Assembly (NCBI GenBank): GCA_027483285.1
Contig: JAIXUZ010000104.1
Coordinates: 1-9,852 of the forward strand
From: Bacteroidota bacterium
GTDB taxonomy: Bacteria; Bacteroidota; Bacteroidia; CAMBQF01
Direction of reading: 5' to 3'
Length of the DNA: 9,852 nucleotides
A program made the translations under genes and the position numbers. The notes under the pieces were generated by a model. The model made no database searches. It was not told the origin of the DNA and saw only the letters and a program-made list of their open reading frames with translations. Each line of letters opens with the position of its first letter. The stretch's first letter is position 1. This document shows positions 7,183 through 9,852 of the stretch, piece after piece.

Positions 7183-9462
7183 ATGAGATTAAGAGTGAGT
7201 ACCCTTGCAATTGCCCTATTAGTAACCCAACTACTTACTGCCCAGTATGTTTTTAAACGTAATGACACAGTAAAGGTGATAAAAAACACCAACATACAAC
7301 AGTATGCCTGGGGCGGGGGCATCAACTTTTCTCAATACTCTAATATAGACCTGAACTTTGACGGCAAAAAAGACCTTTTTGTTTTTGACCGTACCGGTAA
7401 CCGCATACTGTGCTTTATAAACACCGCCACCACACCTGGCCAAACCGCCTGGGCTTTTGACCCTGGCATGTGCTACAAATTCCCACCGATGGAGAACTGG
7501 GCCCTGCTGCGCGACTATAACGGCGATGGGAAGGAAGATATTTTTACATCGTTTAACGGCAGTGCCAAGGTGTATTTAAACACATCGAACCCTACAGACG
7601 GGGTGCAGTTTCAGCTGGTAAAAACGCAGCTGCTATCTTTTTATACTGTAAGCACTTTAGGTTTATTTATAAGCCCCGCCGATATTCCGGCTATTGATGA
7701 TATTGATGGCGATGGCGACATGGACATACTTACATTTAGCCTTGTAGGGTCGTGTGTGGAATACCACCAGAACCAAAGCATGGAAACCTATGGTAATGCA
7801 GATAGCCTTAAGTTTATTTTAAAAACCGATAACTGGGGCCTGTTTACCGAAAACATTAATAATAACAACGTTACATTTAACGATAGCTGCGACAAACCCG
7901 ACCCGCAAGGGCCTGAACTATTGATTGCGCCAGATGCCTATGTGTATAACCCTGTACACGAGATGCCTGATGAAGATGGGGACGGCAGCTATCCTAACCT
8001 TCGCCACCAGGGGTCGACAGAGGCTACGCTGGATTTGGAAGGCGATGGTGACAAGGAATTGTTTTTGGGCGATATATCGTTTACCAACGTGTCTATGCTT
8101 ACAAACGGCGGCGGCGCACAATACGCGCTGATGGATGCCATAGACCTGAGCTTTCCGAGCTATGACACCCCGGTTGATATACAGCTTTTTCCGGGCACCT
8201 ACTTTGTTGATATAAATAACGATACAAGGCCCGATATGATTTGCGCCCCCAATACAGGGCTTAACGGCGAAAACACCCTTGGAGTATCGTTATACTATAA
8301 TATAGGTAATGCCCCTCAAAATACTTTTGACTTTATACGCAAAGAATTTATACAGGGCGATATGGTTGATGTGGGCGAAAATGCCCTGCCTACCTTGTTT
8401 GACTATAATAACGACGGGCTGCTAGACCTTGTTATTGCCAACTATGGCTACTACCAAAACGGCGGCATTTACCGTGGTGGCTTATCTTTATACAAAAACA
8501 TTGGAACCTCTACTACTCCCAAATTTAAGTTTATGGACCGCGACTGGGGAAGCCTATCAGCCCAAAACATAAACTTTATGGCCCCGACCTTTGGCGACCT
8601 TGACGGTGACGGTAAAAAAGACCTTGTATGTGGAGACCGAACAGGCAACCTGCACTTTTTTAAGAACATAGCCCCTACTAATGATACTGTAATATTCAAC
8701 CTGATGCCTACTGCTTTGTCTACTATTGATGTGGGTGGGTACTCATCGCCACAGCTATACGACCTTAATAAAGACGGGCTGCTTGACCTTATTGTGGGCG
8801 AGAAAAACGGCAACTTAAACTATTTTCCAAACACAGGAACAGCAAACAATTATGTTTTTGCCACCCTGCCGTTAACAGATAACCTGGGCGATATAGATAT
8901 TATAGACCAAACAGTTAGCAACTTTGGCTACAGTATGCCCTGCCTGTTTGATAGTGCAGGTGTTACCCACCTACTGGTTGGCGCGCAGCGCGGCACATTA
9001 TTCCACTACACTAATATAGATAATAACCTTAGCGGGGCTTTTACCCTGCAAGACAGCACCTTTACCTCTATTACCCGCCAAGGCACATATGCCGCCCCAA
9101 CCCTGGCCGACATTAATAACGATGGATACATTGATGCTATTACAGGTGTTTCAACCGGTGGGGTGCATTTGTATTTGGGGCAAAACCCTTTGTCGGTATC
9201 AGTAGAAGAAACCGTTTTACCTGCTGACATTTCGGTTTACCCTAACCCGGCAAATGGTGTTGTTACTATTAGTAATAGTAAGGCTAAGCCGGGCGAAAAA
9301 CAGCTTCTTACTGTTTACGACCTAACAGGAAGGGTTATTATGGCTGAGAATATAATTGGCAATCAACATCAGTTAAATATTGATGGGCTAACAAAAGGTA
9401 TGTATTTGTTTACTATACAAAATGCCAAAGGACTAGTAACAAAGCGATTGATGGTTTATTAA
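7183..9462 (+). CDS. Secreted FG-GAP/VCBS-repeat beta-propeller protein with T9SS type A sorting domain
   Basis: This 759-residue protein has a Sec signal peptide (1-20, cleavage likely after LLTA before Gln21). Its body is built of FG-GAP/VCBS-like repeats with Asp-rich, calcium-binding-type loops (DxDxDGxxD). They are seen at 56-64 (DLNFDGKKD), 111-119, 174-181, 284-290, 343-351, 407-415, 472-480 (DLDGDGKKD), 527-535 and 643-651. These predict one or two beta-propellers. The C-terminus (about 683-759) is a T9SS type A sorting domain: SVYPNPANGVVTIS, then VYDLTGRVIM, GLTKGMYLFTI and a final KRLMVY. The protein should cross the inner membrane by Sec and the outer membrane by the T9SS, and end at the cell surface or outside the cell. 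No catalytic domain is recognised, so its ligand or role (adhesion, carbohydrate or surface binding) is unknown. The start directly precedes the signal peptide. The gene is divergent from secDF and looks monocistronic. Confidence 0.92.
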   Translation: MRLRVSTLAIALLVTQLLTAQYVFKRNDTVKVIKNTNIQQYAWGGGINFSQYSNIDLNFDGKKDLFVFDRTGNRILCFINTATTPGQTAWAFDPGMCYKFPPMENWALLRDYNGDGKEDIFTSFNGSAKVYLNTSNPTDGVQFQLVKTQLLSFYTVSTLGLFISPADIPAIDDIDGDGDMDILTFSLVGSCVEYHQNQSMETYGNADSLKFILKTDNWGLFTENINNNNVTFNDSCDKPDPQGPELLIAPDAYVYNPVHEMPDEDGDGSYPNLRHQGSTEATLDLEGDGDKELFLGDISFTNVSMLTNGGGAQYALMDAIDLSFPSYDTPVDIQLFPGTYFVDINNDTRPDMICAPNTGLNGENTLGVSLYYNIGNAPQNTFDFIRKEFIQGDMVDVGENALPTLFDYNNDGLLDLVIANYGYYQNGGIYRGGLSLYKNIGTSTTPKFKFMDRDWGSLSAQNINFMAPTFGDLDGDGKKDLVCGDRTGNLHFFKNIAPTNDTVIFNLMPTALSTIDVGGYSSPQLYDLNKDGLLDLIVGEKNGNLNYFPNTGTANNYVFATLPLTDNLGDIDIIDQTVSNFGYSMPCLFDSAGVTHLLVGAQRGTLFHYTNIDNNLSGAFTLQDSTFTSITRQGTYAAPTLADINNDGYIDAITGVSTGGVHLYLGQNPLSVSVEETVLPADISVYPNPANGVVTISNSKAKPGEKQLLTVYDLTGRVIMAENIIGNQHQLNIDGLTKGMYLFTIQNAKGLVTKRLMVY

Positions 9463-9487
9463 GGGTTGATAACTGATAGATGAGACT

Positions 9488-9532
9488 GCACGAGCGATAA
9501 CTGCTTCGTCAGCCTGAGCGCGTCGAAGGTGC
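9488..9532. repeat. Imperfect palindromic, REP-like intergenic element
   Basis: The 78-bp gap between two convergent genes holds nested inverted repeats. CTTCG (9504-9508) pairs with CGAAG (9524-9528) around a core that includes the small palindrome TCAGCCTGA (9509-9517). Outside these, GCAC (9488-9491) can pair with GTGC (9529-9532), leaving a 12-base bulge on the left. There is no T-tract, so this is not a normal intrinsic terminator. The core resembles, from memory, the dispersed GTCAGCCTGAGC...GTCGAAG repeats found between genes in many Bacteroidota genomes. That identity is not tested here. A short direct repeat, GATAACTG, occurs at 9468-9475 and 9496-9503. Confidence 0.5.
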
Positions 9533-9540
9533 GCTTAAAC

Positions 9541-9843
9541 CTATTTTGAATAATATTTTGCTGTATGTGCTAATTCAGGTAAATCGTCATACCTGCCTTC
9601 AATTAGTGCTAATTTCTTTGCCCTGCTCCAACCTTTGATTTTCTTTTCAAAAGCAATGGCAATAGTAGGATTAGTGAATAATTCGTGATAAACCAGCTTT
9701 ACCGGCCTTCTTTTAAATGTATAAGCCGTGCCTGAAATTCCTTCGTTATGCTCGGCTATTCTTCTATCTAAATCGTTTGTAACACCTGTGTAGTAAGACT
9801 CGTCGGCACAAAGCAAAATATATACGTACATGTATTTAGCCAT
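9541..9843 (-). CDS. Small GIY-YIG nuclease-domain protein
   Basis: This 100-residue protein is a single GIY-YIG endonuclease domain of the short, stand-alone kind (UPF0213/YhbQ-like). Visible motifs are YVYIL (6-10) for the GIY strand, YYTGVTNDL (17-25) for the YIG strand, the Arg of DRRIAEHN (26-33; probably Arg28), and the metal-binding Glu66 in AFEKKIKGWSRAKKLALI (64-81). All residues expected for cleavage are therefore present. The substrate of this group is not established. DNA binding and cleavage are inferred from the fold. Two starts are possible, Met1 (9843) and Met5 (9831). Both keep the full domain, and many relatives begin right before the YVYIL strand. The gene converges on the FG-GAP gene and ends eight bases from the palindromic repeat. 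Its promoter lies outside the window. Confidence 0.88.
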   Translation of the reverse strand: MAKYMYVYILLCADESYYTGVTNDLDRRIAEHNEGISGTAYTFKRRPVKLVYHELFTNPTIAIAFEKKIKGWSRAKKLALIEGRYDDLPELAHTAKYYSK

Positions 9844-9852
9844 AACTAAGAA

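Noticed and set aside
8469..8813. Minus-strand open frame of 114 codons opposite the FG-GAP gene
   Set aside because: It mirrors the repeated Asp-rich loops of the real gene and its Ser/Arg/Pro-rich translation resembles no protein family.
7183..9462. FG-GAP repeats as a CRISPR-like or tandem DNA repeat
   Set aside because: The similarity is at protein level (Asp-rich loops about 50-65 residues apart). The DNA of the units is diverged and there are no identical repeats with spacers.
9488..9532. Palindrome read as a bidirectional terminator for the convergent genes
   Set aside because: The stem is short and interrupted and neither side has a T-tract, unlike the two clear terminators in this window.
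1..9852. tRNA, rRNA, riboswitch, insertion sequence or CRISPR array
   Set aside because: I saw no tRNA or rRNA pattern, no transposase, no terminal inverted repeats with target duplications and no regularly spaced repeats. The gaps are short and explained by promoters, terminators or the palindrome.

Overview
The window looks like chromosomal DNA of a member of the Bacteroidota, of moderate to low GC. The reasons are a fused SecDF of 1018 residues, a PurM of the Bacteroidota type, a PorE-like OmpA-family protein, a secreted FG-GAP protein ending in a type A sorting domain of the type IX secretion system (T9SS), and promoter-like boxes of the form TAnnTTTG upstream of genes that lack clear Shine-Dalgarno sites. 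A more exact placement (for example Chitinophagia or Sphingobacteriia) cannot be supported from what is visible.

Layout. Positions 1-91 are AT-rich non-coding DNA. Four genes on the minus strand follow, read from right to left: secDF (6977 to 3921), tatA (3789 to 3529), a porE-like gene (3416 to 1332) and purM (1267 to 92). Strong intrinsic terminators follow secDF and the porE-like gene, and candidate promoters precede secDF, tatA and the porE-like gene. The cluster is therefore a set of co-oriented, mostly separate units rather than one operon. A 205-bp divergent intergenic region separates secDF from a plus-strand gene (7183-9462) for a large secreted beta-propeller protein. That gene converges on a small GIY-YIG nuclease gene (9843 to 9541). 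The 78-bp gap between them carries an imperfect palindromic repeat.

How the genes relate. Apart from purM (de novo purine synthesis) and the nuclease, the window is about moving proteins across the envelope. SecDF assists Sec export and TatA forms the Tat pore. The PorE-like protein has the domain order of a periplasmic, peptidoglycan-binding T9SS component. The FG-GAP protein carries both a Sec signal peptide and a T9SS C-terminal signal, so it is a candidate cargo of the Sec and T9SS pathways. No T9SS core gene (porK, porL, porM, porN, porV, sov/sprA) and no tatC is in the window.

No clearly new multi-gene system is visible. The items most worth a second look are the palindromic repeat next to the GIY-YIG gene, and the start of purM, which sits directly against a terminator whose T-tract also reads as a TAnnTTTG box.
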